The translations under genes and the position numbers were made by a program. This document shows, piece by piece, positions 8,316-16,826 of a DNA stretch of 64,000 nucleotides. The first letter of the stretch is position 1. The number at the start of each line of letters is the position of its first letter. This stretch comes from G965195345 sp965277775. Lineage in GTDB: Bacteria; Pseudomonadota; Gammaproteobacteria; CAKMZV01. Below the pieces are notes generated by a model. It was not told where the DNA came from. It saw only the letters and a program-made list of their open reading frames with translations, and did no database searches. The stretch lies in assembly GCA_965277775.1 (NCBI GenBank), contig OZ255843.1, forward strand, positions 1,860,001-1,924,000, read 5' to 3'.

Positions 8316-9749
8316 ATGAAAGCCTTAAAGCACTTCATTAAAAGCATTACATTTGCATTTATTACAATTTCGATTGTCACACCAACCCTTGCACACATTC
8401 CTGATTTTACCGAGCTGGTTGATAAAAACAGCCCTGCAGTGGTGAACATCAGCACACTTAAATTCAGCAAAAATAACTATCGTTCATTGCCCCCTCAATT
8501 AAAAGGGATTCCCGAAGATTGGTTGAAATTCTTTTATCAGCAGCCACCAGAAGAGGGCGGCACATCGCCTTGGCAGGATGATAATCATGAGAAAGGGAAG
8601 CCTGAACTCAATTCCTTAGGTTCAGGATTTATCGTTTCTGAAGACGGCTATCTTATAACCAACCATCACGTCGTTAAAGGTGCTGAAAAGATCATCGTTC
8701 GGTTTAATGATTTGCGCGAGCTGACTGCGACATTAATTGGCAGTGACGAACGGACAGATGTTGCATTGCTAAAGGTGGACGCAAATGATTTGCCCGTTGT
8801 TAAGTTGGGCAATTCATCTGAGTTGAAAGTTGGCGAATGGGTGGTGGCCATCGGCTCGCCTTTTGGCTTTGATTACTCAGTGACCGCAGGCATTGTCAGC
8901 GCGAAACGGCGGAGCTTACCGCGTGATTTGTACGTGCCTTTTATTCAGACAGATGTGGCCATAAATCCTGGCAATTCAGGTGGACCTCTATTTAATTTAG
9001 ATGGTGAGGTGGTTGGCATTAATTCACAGATTTACAGTCGCAATGGCGGATTTATGGGGGTGTCATTTGCCATACCCATTGATTTGGTCATGAATGTTGT
9101 TGAACAACTCAAGCAAAAAGGCGTTGTCCAACGTGGCTTCCTGGGCGTTCAGATTCAAGCGGTGACTTCTGAGCTGTCTGAAAGTTTTAATTTGTCAAAG
9201 CCACAAGGTGCGCTGGTTTCGGCAATTATTCCAGACAGCCCTGCCAGTAAAGTTGGCATAAAAATTGGCGATATTATTCTAAAATATAGAGGCACAAAGG
9301 TTGAACAATCGTATGAGTTACCACCAATGGTTGGCGTGACGCCCATAGATGAAACTGTGAAAATAGAAATATTACGACAAGGAAAAAAAATAACCTTGAC
9401 GCCAAAAATTGTGGCTTTAGATCGTGGCAAAACGAATGTCGCTTCTGCTGAAAAATTGCGAGACATTGCGGGTGTGATTGATTCAATTGGCATTCAGGTC
9501 ATTCCTTTACCGACCCGATTTGCTGAGAATTTAGAGTATGGCATTTATGTCAAAAACGTTAAACTCAACGGCAGTTCTGCCAATGCAGGTATTCGGCCTG
9601 GCGATGTTCTCATGCGGGTTCAGGGTAAAAAAATCACCTCTGTGGAGACGTTGAAAAAAATCATTGAAGACATTCCCAAAAAAACGCGTGTGCCTGTGCT
9701 AATCTGGCGCAATGCGCAAACCATGTTCACCACCATCACTATTCCTTAA
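8316..9749 (+). CDS. degP: Periplasmic Do-type serine protease/chaperone (DegP/MucD)
   Basis: A 477-residue envelope quality-control protease. It has a signal peptide (residues 1 to about 26, ending TLA). A trypsin-like domain holds the triad His (TNHHVV, about 116), Asp (RTDVALLKV, about 147) and Ser (NPGNSGGPL, about 220). Two PDZ domains lie at roughly 270-360 and 390-470, where RGFLGVQ and GIRPGDVLMRVQGKKI mark them. The length and two-PDZ layout match MucD/DegP rather than the shorter DegS. The pairing with rseC suggests an envelope-stress role. A 9-bp hairpin follows 17 bases after the stop. Confidence 0.94.
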   Translation: MKALKHFIKSITFAFITISIVTPTLAHIPDFTELVDKNSPAVVNISTLKFSKNNYRSLPPQLKGIPEDWLKFFYQQPPEEGGTSPWQDDNHEKGKPELNSLGSGFIVSEDGYLITNHHVVKGAEKIIVRFNDLRELTATLIGSDERTDVALLKVDANDLPVVKLGNSSELKVGEWVVAIGSPFGFDYSVTAGIVSAKRRSLPRDLYVPFIQTDVAINPGNSGGPLFNLDGEVVGINSQIYSRNGGFMGVSFAIPIDLVMNVVEQLKQKGVVQRGFLGVQIQAVTSELSESFNLSKPQGALVSAIIPDSPASKVGIKIGDIILKYRGTKVEQSYELPPMVGVTPIDETVKIEILRQGKKITLTPKIVALDRGKTNVASAEKLRDIAGVIDSIGIQVIPLPTRFAENLEYGIYVKNVKLNGSSANAGIRPGDVLMRVQGKKITSVETLKKIIEDIPKKTRVPVLIWRNAQTMFTTITIP

Positions 9750-9766
9750 GCTATTTTCAGGCTTAG

Positions 9767-9794
9767 ACATTATGCAAAATTAACCGCATAATGT
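9767..9794 (+). terminator. Hairpin after degP
   Basis: ACATTATGC (9767-9775) pairs perfectly with GCATAATGT (9786-9794) around a 10-base loop, just after the degP stop. It is followed by TATTAG rather than a T run, so it may be a weak terminator or an mRNA-end stabiliser. Confidence 0.4.
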
Positions 9795-9816
9795 TATTAG
9801 AAAAGTCATTCATTTA

Positions 9817-9847
9817 TTGAACAGACCCCGTTCTTGTTAGGTATAAT
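9817..9847 (+). promoter_or_regulatory. Likely rpsA promoter
   Basis: A consensus TATAAT (9842-9847) lies about 100 bases before rpsA. TTGAAC (9817-9822) resembles a -35 box, though the 19-base spacer is long. Position and -10 match suit a sigma-70 promoter driving rpsA-ihfB; the -35 is uncertain. Confidence 0.5.
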
Positions 9848-9860
9848 TACCACCATGTAA

Positions 9861-9924
9861 ATGGGTGCGCAAGGTCACCCATAATTTATTGGCTCTGATC
9901 AAAATTTACCTTGTGACCGATCAG
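9861..9924 (+). promoter_or_regulatory. Structured 5' leader of rpsA with competing hairpins
   Basis: ATGGGTG (9861-9867) can pair with CACCCAT (9876-9882), and CTGATC (9895-9900) with GATCAG (9919-9924). A third pairing, GGTCAC (9873-9878) with GTGACC (9913-9918), would exclude the first. In E. coli, S1 represses its own mRNA through a structured leader that lacks a strong Shine-Dalgarno; here too no clear SD precedes the ATG. An autoregulatory role is inferred from that parallel. Confidence 0.4.
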
Positions 9925-9949
9925 ATACAAAGTACTAGAATTTAAACCC

Positions 9950-11623
9950 ATGTCAAACCCAAGTTTTTCAGAACTATTCGAAGCTTCCTACGATAAAGAG
10001 AAGTTTAAGCCAGGCGCAATCATTTCAGCCACAGTCATAGATATTCAAGGTGATGAAGTTGTCGTAGATGCGGCAATGAAATCGGAAGCAATCATCGAAC
10101 TGTCTCAATTCCAAGATTTAAATGGTGAAGTATCAGTTTCCATAGGCGACAGCGTTGAAGTCTATGTTGAAACCACCGTTGATATCGCTGGTGAAACTCG
10201 ATTATCGAGAGAAAAAGCCCAACGTATTGAAACTTGGAATCGCTTAGAACAAGCTATGAACAACGGTGAAATTCTAACGGGCTTTGTGACCAATAAAGTC
10301 AAAGGCGGATTGAGTTTGGAAATTGGCAAGGTGAGAGCATTCTTACCTCGGTCGCTGGTTGATGTTCGACAAGTCCCTGACATGAGTGTTTTTGAAGGCG
10401 AGAAAGTTCAAGTTAAGATTGTTAAGTTAGACATCAATCGCAATAATTTGGTCGTTTCACGTCGTGCGGTTATTGAAGAAGAAACGCAAGCTGAACGCGA
10501 AGCATTATTAAGCAATTTGAACGAAGGCGATGTGGTAGAGGGTATCGTCAAAAATCTTACCGATTATGGCGCATTTATTGATATGGGTGGTACTGATGGT
10601 CTATTGCACATTACCGACATGGCATGGAAACGTGTCAGCCATCCTTCGGAAATGTTACAAATTGGTGATACCATTGAAGTTAAAGTGCTCAAATTTGACA
10701 GAGAACGCTTCCGTGTTTCATTAGGCATGAAGCAATTGACTGAAGACCCATGGCAGAGCATTCAAGAAAAATATCCACCTGGTACTGTGATTCAAACGGC
10801 CAAAGTGGCTAACATCACTGATTATGGTGCATTTGTGGCATTAGAAAATGCTATTGATGGATTGGTTCACACCTCAGAATTAGATTGGACCAACAGAAAC
10901 ATCCATCCGAATAAAGTCTTACACGTTGGGCAAGAAGTGCCGGTCAAAGTGTTAGAAGTGGACATTGAAAGAAGAAGAATCTCCCTGTCTATCAAACAAT
11001 GTCAAGAAAACCCATGGGAAGTATTTGCACACACCCATGATCGCGGCGATAAAGTTGTTGGCTCAATCCGTTCAATCACAGATTTTGGTTTATTCGTGGG
11101 ATTAAATGGTGGCATTGACGGTTTGGTACACTTAACCGACCTGTCTTGGGGCAAAGATTCGGAAAAATTGCTCAGAGAATATCATAAAGGGCAAGAAATT
11201 GAAGCCCTTGTGTTGAGCATTGACATTGACAGAGAACGCATTTCACTCGGCATCAAACAATTGTCTGAGGATGTGTTCACGGCTTATGCTGACACCAATA
11301 ACAAAGGATCTATTGTTGAAGGACGCGTTATTACTTCTGATGAAAAAGGTTATGAAGTCGAATTGGCCCCCAGCGTTGTTGTGTTTTTACGCAAACCAGA
11401 AGTCATTGGTGAAATAAACGATGGCGATACGGTGCGCGTCGCAATCACCAGTGTGGATCGTAAAAATAGAAAACTGTACGTTTCTATGAAAAACATTTCT
11501 GAAATCGAAGAAAAGCAAGCTGTTAAAGATTATCAATCCAGTGCCCGCAAAGACGAGAAAGTGGACAGCACCATTGGTTCATTATTTGGTGAATTGGACG
11601 GTGAACAACCCAAAAAATCTTAA
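9950..11623 (+). CDS. rpsA: 30S ribosomal protein S1
   Basis: A 557-residue mRNA-binding ribosomal protein with six successive S1 (OB-fold) repeats, as in E. coli. Repeats 3-6 are the clearest, each with a G-x-[VI]-x-x-[IL]-T-[DE]-[YF]-G-[AL]-F signature: KNLTDYGAFIDMGG, ANITDYGAFVALEN, RSITDFGLFVGLNG and a weaker sixth (GRVITSDEKGYEVEL). It begins MSNPSFSELFE, typical of the family. ihfB follows after 8 bases, the same gene order as in E. coli (rpsA-ihfB), so the two are likely cotranscribed. Confidence 0.97.
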   Translation: MSNPSFSELFEASYDKEKFKPGAIISATVIDIQGDEVVVDAAMKSEAIIELSQFQDLNGEVSVSIGDSVEVYVETTVDIAGETRLSREKAQRIETWNRLEQAMNNGEILTGFVTNKVKGGLSLEIGKVRAFLPRSLVDVRQVPDMSVFEGEKVQVKIVKLDINRNNLVVSRRAVIEEETQAEREALLSNLNEGDVVEGIVKNLTDYGAFIDMGGTDGLLHITDMAWKRVSHPSEMLQIGDTIEVKVLKFDRERFRVSLGMKQLTEDPWQSIQEKYPPGTVIQTAKVANITDYGAFVALENAIDGLVHTSELDWTNRNIHPNKVLHVGQEVPVKVLEVDIERRRISLSIKQCQENPWEVFAHTHDRGDKVVGSIRSITDFGLFVGLNGGIDGLVHLTDLSWGKDSEKLLREYHKGQEIEALVLSIDIDRERISLGIKQLSEDVFTAYADTNNKGSIVEGRVITSDEKGYEVELAPSVVVFLRKPEVIGEINDGDTVRVAITSVDRKNRKLYVSMKNISEIEEKQAVKDYQSSARKDEKVDSTIGSLFGELDGEQPKKS

Positions 11624-11631
11624 AATAGATT

Positions 11632-11916
11632 ATGATCAGAGCCGACTTAGTTAAAAAAATAGCGGATAAGAGACCACAGTTATTTGAAAAAGACATTGAG
11701 AAATCGGTTAAAGAGGTTATCAATGCGCTGGCCGAGGCTTTGGTTGATGGAGATCGCATCGAAATTAGAGGCTTTGGAACATTCAATTTACGCCAATACG
11801 CTCGTTGCTATGCGACCAATCCCAAAACCCGAGAGAAGGTCAGCCTCAATGTGCGGAGCATTCCACACTTCAAGGTTGGTAAAGCCTTGCATAATCGATT
11901 AAATAAAAATGATTGA
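11632..11916 (+). CDS. ihfB: Integration host factor beta subunit
   Basis: A 94-residue DNA-bending protein that pairs with IhfA. It shows the HU/IHF fold sequence: an N-terminal helical part (MIRADLVKKIADKRPQL), then EIRGFGTFNLRQYA and the beta-arm with NPKTREKVSL, which includes the Pro that intercalates at the bend site. Family members start MTKSELI or similar, and the length is normal. It lies directly behind rpsA. The protein shapes promoters, recombination and origin complexes; nothing points to a specialised role. Confidence 0.95.
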   Translation: MIRADLVKKIADKRPQLFEKDIEKSVKEVINALAEALVDGDRIEIRGFGTFNLRQYARCYATNPKTREKVSLNVRSIPHFKVGKALHNRLNKND

Positions 11917-11937
11917 GCATGCTTTAGTAAATTGATT

Positions 11938-12225
11938 ATGGCAAGCACAAAGACATACATTATCGAAAGCGTCACAAATGAGGGGAAAGCCTTTAGACCC
12001 AGTGATTGGATTGACCGAGTCTGTTCTTTGGGCGCCAGCTATTTTTCGCAACGTTTGAACTGCTCACCGCACCTCTATCCCAAAATAATAAACGGCAAAC
12101 GTTGTTTGGTTCTTTGTGAAGACATGAAAGATTCAAACAAAATATTGTATGATCACGTGTTGAAATTTGCCCATTCAAATAATTTGAAAATGGACGAAGT
12201 CAACAACATTGAAGAACTGAATTGA
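11938..12225 (+). CDS. DUF3579 family protein
   Basis: About 95 residues. The pattern EGKAFRPSDWIDRVCSLGASY, split by a variable middle (YPKIINGKRCLVLCEDM), and a C-terminal HVLKFAHSNNLKMDE matches DUF3579, a small family found in proteobacteria with no known function. I take the ATG at 11938; a TTG two codons upstream is also open. It follows ihfB by 21 bases and is probably at the end of the rpsA transcript. A hairpin separates it from the convergent Nudix gene. Confidence 0.75.
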   Translation: MASTKTYIIESVTNEGKAFRPSDWIDRVCSLGASYFSQRLNCSPHLYPKIINGKRCLVLCEDMKDSNKILYDHVLKFAHSNNLKMDEVNNIEELN

Positions 12226-12241
12226 CCTTTATCGTATAAAT

Positions 12242-12273
12242 CTGACTGAAAAGCGCGAAGGCGTTCGAGTCAG
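12242..12273. terminator. Stem-loop between convergent genes
   Basis: CTGACT (12242-12247) pairs with AGTCAG (12268-12273). Inside, GAA/TTC and CGC-GAAG-GCG pair to extend the stem around a tetraloop, with a few unpaired bases. It lies between the DUF3579 gene and the Nudix gene, which end facing each other, so a shared terminator is likely although no T run follows. Confidence 0.45.
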
Positions 12274-12289
12274 CGACACCCACATTGGT

Positions 12290-13216
12290 TTATTTTTTCA
12301 GCCAAAAATCACTGATGCCAGCAATCCCGTGTGCTTGATGTTTTCGAGCGATTTTAAGATGAGATTGTTGCATTCCTCCCAAAGCATAAACCACGATGGG
12401 TTTTGATTGAATCAAGCTCTGCATCATTTGCCAGCCCATTCCAGCAATATCTGGGTGTGAAGTGGTGCTCAATATCGGCGAAAGTAAAACATAATCCATG
12501 CCTAATTCTAAGGCGCGATTGAGGCTGGTGGCATCGTGACAAGAAGCGCCAACAATCGCCGCCTGTGGTTTGGTTTTATGAGTCATTAGTGCATCTTGCT
12601 TCAGATGGATGCCACAAAAATCATTGGCGCGAATGTGCTCATATACAGCAGGCTCAAACAATATAAAAGTTTGGGTTTTTTGTGCTTCATTGACCAAAAA
12701 TTGCCACTGGTCTGTTGTAAAAATGGCCGGATCACCAACACGGATTCGCACCATGTGTTGTGGATTGTCAAACTGTTTCAAACATTGTTGAAAATGCGCG
12801 GCTGATCCAGACAATTGGGGACTGATGGCTAAGGTTTGGGGCAACATCAAGGTGTTGATTAAATATTGATTGGCTGCTGGAATGCGCAGTTTCTTCATTG
12901 CCAAAAAAGAATAACCCTCCAATCTTTGCCCTTCTTTTGAGGTGGGTGTTCCGCGGAACTGATTTATTAGAAAGCAATGGAACTCGATGTTTAGGTCGGC
13001 GTACTGCCAGCTAAATACTAAATAACACTGCGCCTCAATGACCTGGATGCCAATCTCTTCGTGGAGCTCGCGCTTAAGCGCTTCTATAGGCGTTTCAGAT
13101 GATTCTATCTTTCCACCCGGAAATGCCCAATGGTCAGCCAAATGGGTATTGGATTGTCTTAGAGACAATAAATAGCCCTGATCAATTGAGATAACACCCA
13201 ATGCGACTTTGACCAT
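12290..13216 (-). CDS. Nudix hydrolase fused to a thiamine-phosphate-synthase-like domain (MutT-type)
   Basis: A 308-residue two-domain protein. Residues 1 to about 130 form a MutT-like Nudix domain with the full Nudix box (GKIESSETPIEALKRELHEE then IGI), expected to clean oxidised nucleotides such as 8-oxo-dGTP. Residues about 170-305 resemble a ThiE/TenI TIM barrel (HLKQDALM, IVGASCHD, DYVLLSPILSTTSHP, GMGWQMMQ, VYALGGM). This fusion is a known gammaproteobacterial arrangement in which the barrel's role is unclear. It sits 2 bases before the end of the TRAP permease gene, so it may be the last gene of that operon. Confidence 0.88.
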   Translation of the reverse strand: MVKVALGVISIDQGYLLSLRQSNTHLADHWAFPGGKIESSETPIEALKRELHEEIGIQVIEAQCYLVFSWQYADLNIEFHCFLINQFRGTPTSKEGQRLEGYSFLAMKKLRIPAANQYLINTLMLPQTLAISPQLSGSAAHFQQCLKQFDNPQHMVRIRVGDPAIFTTDQWQFLVNEAQKTQTFILFEPAVYEHIRANDFCGIHLKQDALMTHKTKPQAAIVGASCHDATSLNRALELGMDYVLLSPILSTTSHPDIAGMGWQMMQSLIQSKPIVVYALGGMQQSHLKIARKHQAHGIAGISDFWLKK

Positions 13217-13218
13217 TA

Positions 13219-15312
13219 TTATGGATTGTGCGGTTGTACGGTTTGTCTTTTTAGCCAGATCAACAGCAGCAATAAAAATGTTATGGTGCCAATATGAATG
13301 ATTAGGTTAAACGGATAAATCAAGATGATAGCGGTGCTAAGAATGATGACCCGTAGGGCGATATTGAGCGGTCGTGTATAAAATCCTTGCATGGCCAAAG
13401 TAAAGGCAAATAGACCAAATGAAGCAACGACGAATACCTGAATAACGTCTGAGAAGTCGCCAGTAATAAAGGGCGTAAAGGCGAATAAACAAGGAATGAT
13501 GTACAAAGCTTTGGCCACCTTCCATGAGGTTAGACCGGTAAGCATGGGGTGCGTTTTTGCAATGGCGGCGGCGGTGAAAGTGCACAGGCAAACGGGCGGT
13601 GTGATATTGGAGTCTTGAGACAGCCAGAAAATGATTAAATGGGCCGCCAAAAGAATCATTGTGAGGCTCTGTTCATCAATGAGGATAGGGTGGAGCAACA
13701 ATTGTGCTTCGGTCGGCAGTTGTTGCACAAAAGCTTGCGCTTCTGCCACAGTAAACGATTGCGGCAGTGGCAAGAGCTCTGGTGAAATGATGGCTATGAT
13801 GGCACTCAATTCAGGCATTTCTGGTGTCGCAACGAGTGCTTCTACAATATTGGACTGGGCGATCAAGTTAAATAGGGCGGGTGCTGATAGGGTGGCAAGC
13901 ACGATATAAGATGCCGTCACGGGTAATCCCATGCCGAGTATCAAAGAAGCGAGCGCGACCAAAGTAATTGCGAGCAACAACGACCCGCCAGACCAATCAG
14001 CAATCATCAAGGAAAAAGTATTACCAATGCCTGCTGTGACAATAACGTTAATGATAAGCCCTACAGTGCACAGTAGAATGGCGGTGGTTGCCATATTTTT
14101 AGTAGCTAATGCCAGTGCGTCAATGATGCCCTTGAATCCTAATTTGGTTGGCGTGAACCAAGAGGAAATAATAATGACGGTAATGGCAGCCACACCAGCA
14201 TATACAGGCGTATAACCAATAATAAATAAGGTGATCAGCGTAATGATTGGCAGAATGAATGATAAGCCTTCTTTGAATAATAATGTCCAGATGCTCATGG
14301 ACTCAATTTGAACGCCTTTTATGCCATATTTTTTGGCTTCGATTTGAATATAGAATATCAATGACATGAAATATAAAATGGCAGGGAGAATGCTCACTAA
14401 AACAATGGTGGCATAGGGGATTTGAGTATAACTTGCCATGACAAAAGCCCCTGCACCCATAATGGGTGGCATCAGTTGCCCCCCTGTGGAAGCGGCAGCT
14501 TCGACAGCAGCGGCGAAGCGTGGCGGGAAGCCAGCTTTTATCATCATGGGTATGGTGATCACACCCGTCGATGCCGTGTTGGCTATGGCTGATCCAGAAA
14601 TGGTGCCCGTCAATCCAGACGAAATGACAGCAATGATCCCAGGACCACCGGTGATTTTCTGGGCGATGGCGTTGGACAAATGGATGACAAAATCCCCCGC
14701 GCCTGAGCGTAACAAAAAAGCACCGAAAATGATGAAGATGAAAACAAAAGTGGCCGAGATACGTGAAATGGTGCCAAAAAGTGCATCATCCCCATAAAGG
14801 CTACGAAACATTAAAGTCTCAGGACTCAGAGACGAGAACCGGAATACACCTGACAATAAATCGCCCCACCAAACCACATAACTTAATCCAGTTAAGATCA
14901 AAATCGGAATAATCCAACCAGTTGTTCGGCGCGTTAATTCTATGACGCCGAGTATGGTCACGGCACCAGCGATCCAATCATAAATGTCTAAGTGTACCCC
15001 CCGTTCATAGATTTGATCTTCAGCGTAAGAGATATAGAGGCAAGCCAAGGCAACCACAAAGAATACAAGTCGGTCAATGGTTTGCCAACTTTTATGTGTG
15101 CTAATTGGGTTCAGCCAGACGCAGACGATCATAAAACTGGCTAGATGGAGTATGCTCAGCTGTGAGGCATCAATGTTAATCAGGCCATTGATCAACAAAT
15201 GTATGAAGGCAACGCTGGCGGCATAGAAATAGAAAAACCGATCTTGACGATTTTTATCGATCTCTTCAGCGATGCTGTTGGGCATGCGATCCCAAGGAGA
15301 CGACTGGGTCAT
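13219..15312 (-). CDS. TRAP transporter fused permease (DctQM-type, TAXI class)
   Basis: A membrane protein of 697 residues from the ATG of MTQSSPWDRMPNS. TAXI-class TRAP systems fuse the small (4-helix) and large (about 12-helix) permease subunits, and this sequence shows both: early helices to about residue 190, then the large-subunit signature GPGIIAVISSGLTGTISGSAIANTASTG (written here in part) and AAASTGGQLMPPIMGAGAF. It imports an unknown acid using an ion gradient with the TAXI binding protein encoded upstream. Its start codon overlaps the stop of a small ORF (ATGA), and its first ~50 codons are repeated twice upstream. A longer open frame reaches 15336, but that extension belongs to the repeat. 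Confidence 0.92.
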   Translation of the reverse strand: MTQSSPWDRMPNSIAEEIDKNRQDRFFYFYAASVAFIHLLINGLINIDASQLSILHLASFMIVCVWLNPISTHKSWQTIDRLVFFVVALACLYISYAEDQIYERGVHLDIYDWIAGAVTILGVIELTRRTTGWIIPILILTGLSYVVWWGDLLSGVFRFSSLSPETLMFRSLYGDDALFGTISRISATFVFIFIIFGAFLLRSGAGDFVIHLSNAIAQKITGGPGIIAVISSGLTGTISGSAIANTASTGVITIPMMIKAGFPPRFAAAVEAAASTGGQLMPPIMGAGAFVMASYTQIPYATIVLVSILPAILYFMSLIFYIQIEAKKYGIKGVQIESMSIWTLLFKEGLSFILPIITLITLFIIGYTPVYAGVAAITVIIISSWFTPTKLGFKGIIDALALATKNMATTAILLCTVGLIINVIVTAGIGNTFSLMIADWSGGSLLLAITLVALASLILGMGLPVTASYIVLATLSAPALFNLIAQSNIVEALVATPEMPELSAIIAIISPELLPLPQSFTVAEAQAFVQQLPTEAQLLLHPILIDEQSLTMILLAAHLIIFWLSQDSNITPPVCLCTFTAAAIAKTHPMLTGLTSWKVAKALYIIPCLFAFTPFITGDFSDVIQVFVVASFGLFAFTLAMQGFYTRPLNIALRVIILSTAIILIYPFNLIIHIGTITFLLLLLIWLKRQTVQPHNP

Positions 15313-15482
15313 GATCGGTTTTCTGCAGGACAGCACAAGGTTATATTGATCAGACCATCGATCAACGAAGGTATGAGGAAAACGCTGGTTAGATAGAAAA
15401 AGAAAAACCGATCTTGACGATTTTTATCGATCTCTTCAGCAATGCTGTTGGGCATGCGATCCCAAGGAGACGGCTGGGTCAT
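15309..15482 (-). CDS. Small ORF 2: duplicated N-terminus of the TRAP permease (57 residues)
   Basis: It starts MTQPSPWDRMPNSIAEEIDK, nearly identical to the permease N-terminus, then runs through one hydrophobic stretch (RFFFFYLTSVFLIPSLIDGL). It then leaves the homology at LINI and ends CCPAENRS, the translated leader of the next copy. Its stop TGA overlaps the permease ATG (ATGA at 15312-15309), the geometry for translational coupling. No Shine-Dalgarno is obvious. It could be a translated leader peptide, a one-helix accessory protein, or a by-product of duplication that has stayed in frame. Whether it is expressed cannot be told from sequence. Confidence 0.55.
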   Translation of the reverse strand: MTQPSPWDRMPNSIAEEIDKNRQDRFFFFYLTSVFLIPSLIDGLINITLCCPAENRS

Positions 15483-15640
15483 GATCGATATTCTGCAGGA
15501 CAGAATAAGGTTATATTGATCAACAAAGGTATGAGGATAACGCTGTTAAGATAGAAAAAGAAAAACCGATCTTGACGATTTTTATCGATCTCTTCAGCGA
15601 TGCTGTTGGGCATGCGATCCCACTGAGATGATTGAGTCAT
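15479..15640 (-). CDS. Small ORF 1: duplicated N-terminus of the TRAP permease (53 residues)
   Basis: This is the most upstream copy. It reads MTQSSQWDRMPNSIAEEIDK, then a hydrophobic segment (RFFFFYLNSVILIPLLINIT), and ends CPAEYRS. Its stop overlaps the start of the second small ORF (ATGA at 15482-15479), so the three frames form a chain with identical junctions. It begins about 60 bases after the end of the TAXI binding-protein gene. Compared with copy 2 it lacks about four codons in the IDGLINI region. Intact frames in both copies despite sequence divergence are the main argument that they may be translated. Confidence 0.5.
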   Translation of the reverse strand: MTQSSQWDRMPNSIAEEIDKNRQDRFFFFYLNSVILIPLLINITLFCPAEYRS

Positions 15641-15701
15641 GATCGGTTTTCTGAATCATAGAGTAATAATTATAGTATCTGTTAAAAACTGACTGAAATT
15701 C

Positions 15702-16712
15702 TTAATCAGCCAATAAATGCGCTGGTATTTTTATACCCTTTTCTTTATAGAATCGCGCAGCCCCTTTATGCAAAGGCACAGGTAAACCCGCAATGGCTTT
15801 TTCCAAATGCATGGCTTTTGTAGCTTTGTGGATAGCATTGAGGAAGGGCAGATTCTCATACATGGTTTTAGTCAAAAGATAAACAAATTCTTCATCAACG
15901 TCTTGGTTTGTGGCAAGAAAGTTCGGTTGAGCGATGGTATTCCATGCCTTTGGCTGATTGGGATAGGTGTTTGCAGGAATGACATAGCGTGTCCAAAGGT
16001 TGCGACCACCGTCTGCTTTCTTAGCCTGAGCATCGGACATGTCGAGTAAAGTGACTTTGTCCGAAACCGATGCTAGCAGTTTAGTAATCGCACCTGTGGG
16101 AACACCCGCAGGGGTGTTGATGCCCACCACACGACCATCTTGTAGTGCTGTCGCCGAAGGCCCATAACCTGCATGAACCAATTTGTATTGGTCAATGTTG
16201 ATGCCCAGATTGGCAAAAATTTCACGATTGGAACCGATGGTGCCTGAATTCTTTTTCCCCAATGCCAAGTGGGCACTTTTAGGAATACTATTGAGGTCAG
16301 AAACCGTACCCGATTTGGCGTATTCAGAGCTGATGATGATCTGCTCTACATTCTGCCACAACATGGAAACCGAGCGCAATTGTGATTGCTTTTGCTTGAT
16401 GGGACCTGTTCCAGACCATGCATAGGATCCGTATAATCCCTGTAAAATGGCAAATTGGGCTTCATCTTCGCGTAATAATTTAACGTTTTCGCCTGACCCA
16501 GCTGAATTGATGGCCGAAATGCTCACCTTAAACTTGGGTTGTATTTTTACTTTGGTTAAGGTCGCCAAAGCAACACCCACGGGGTAGTAGGTTCCGCCAG
16601 CACTGGCTGTTGCCAAAATGTAACTGCCTGGCTTGGGCTTAGCAGCAACTGAGCTAATGTTGATTGATAATGCTAATGCAAATAAGCAAATTAAAATATT
16701 TATAAAACGCAT
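15702..16712 (-). CDS. TAXI family TRAP transporter solute-binding protein
   Basis: A periplasmic binding protein of 336 residues. The start is the ATG of MRFINILICLF, with GTGAGAG upstream; the signal peptide ends near VAA. Family motifs are ATASAGGTYYPVGVALA at the mature N-terminus, SAINSAGSGENVKLLREDEAQFAI, and WQNVEQIIISSEY. TAXI (TRAP-associated extracytoplasmic immunogenic) proteins bind small acids such as glutamate or other carboxylates; the ligand here is unknown. It heads the operon with the repeat ORFs and fused permease, and is divergent from secA with about 115 bases between starts. Confidence 0.92.
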   Translation of the reverse strand: MRFINILICLFALALSINISSVAAKPKPGSYILATASAGGTYYPVGVALATLTKVKIQPKFKVSISAINSAGSGENVKLLREDEAQFAILQGLYGSYAWSGTGPIKQKQSQLRSVSMLWQNVEQIIISSEYAKSGTVSDLNSIPKSAHLALGKKNSGTIGSNREIFANLGINIDQYKLVHAGYGPSATALQDGRVVGINTPAGVPTGAITKLLASVSDKVTLLDMSDAQAKKADGGRNLWTRYVIPANTYPNQPKAWNTIAQPNFLATNQDVDEEFVYLLTKTMYENLPFLNAIHKATKAMHLEKAIAGLPVPLHKGAARFYKEKGIKIPAHLLAD

Positions 16713-16826
16713 GATGGTACTCTCACTTTGTAAAATGTTAAAATAGACGTCCGTGTACCATTTTACTACCACAATTCAAAATTTGAATTCATTTTTATAA
16801 ATCTTTCCCCTAAATTTTAAATTTAC

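Larger units (their letters stand above)
15176..15655 (-). repeat. Three tandem imperfect copies of the TRAP permease start region
   Basis: A unit of about 158-170 bases occurs three times head to tail. Each copy contains a recognisable core: on the plus strand, CCGATCTTGACGATTTTTAT, TCGATCTCTTCAGC, TGCTGTTGGGCATGCGATCC and a start codon preceded by GATCGGTTTTCTG or a close variant. Starts fall at 15312, 15482 and 15640 (spacing 170 and 158). The copy at 15176-15340 is the real 5' end of the permease gene; the other two encode truncated versions. The copies differ by scattered substitutions but keep their reading frames open. Confidence 0.92.

Noticed and set aside
12250..12275. Possible tRNA T-arm (GTTCGAGTC)
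   Set aside because: No acceptor stem, anticodon arm or CCA-proximal pairing around it; better explained as part of the terminator hairpin.
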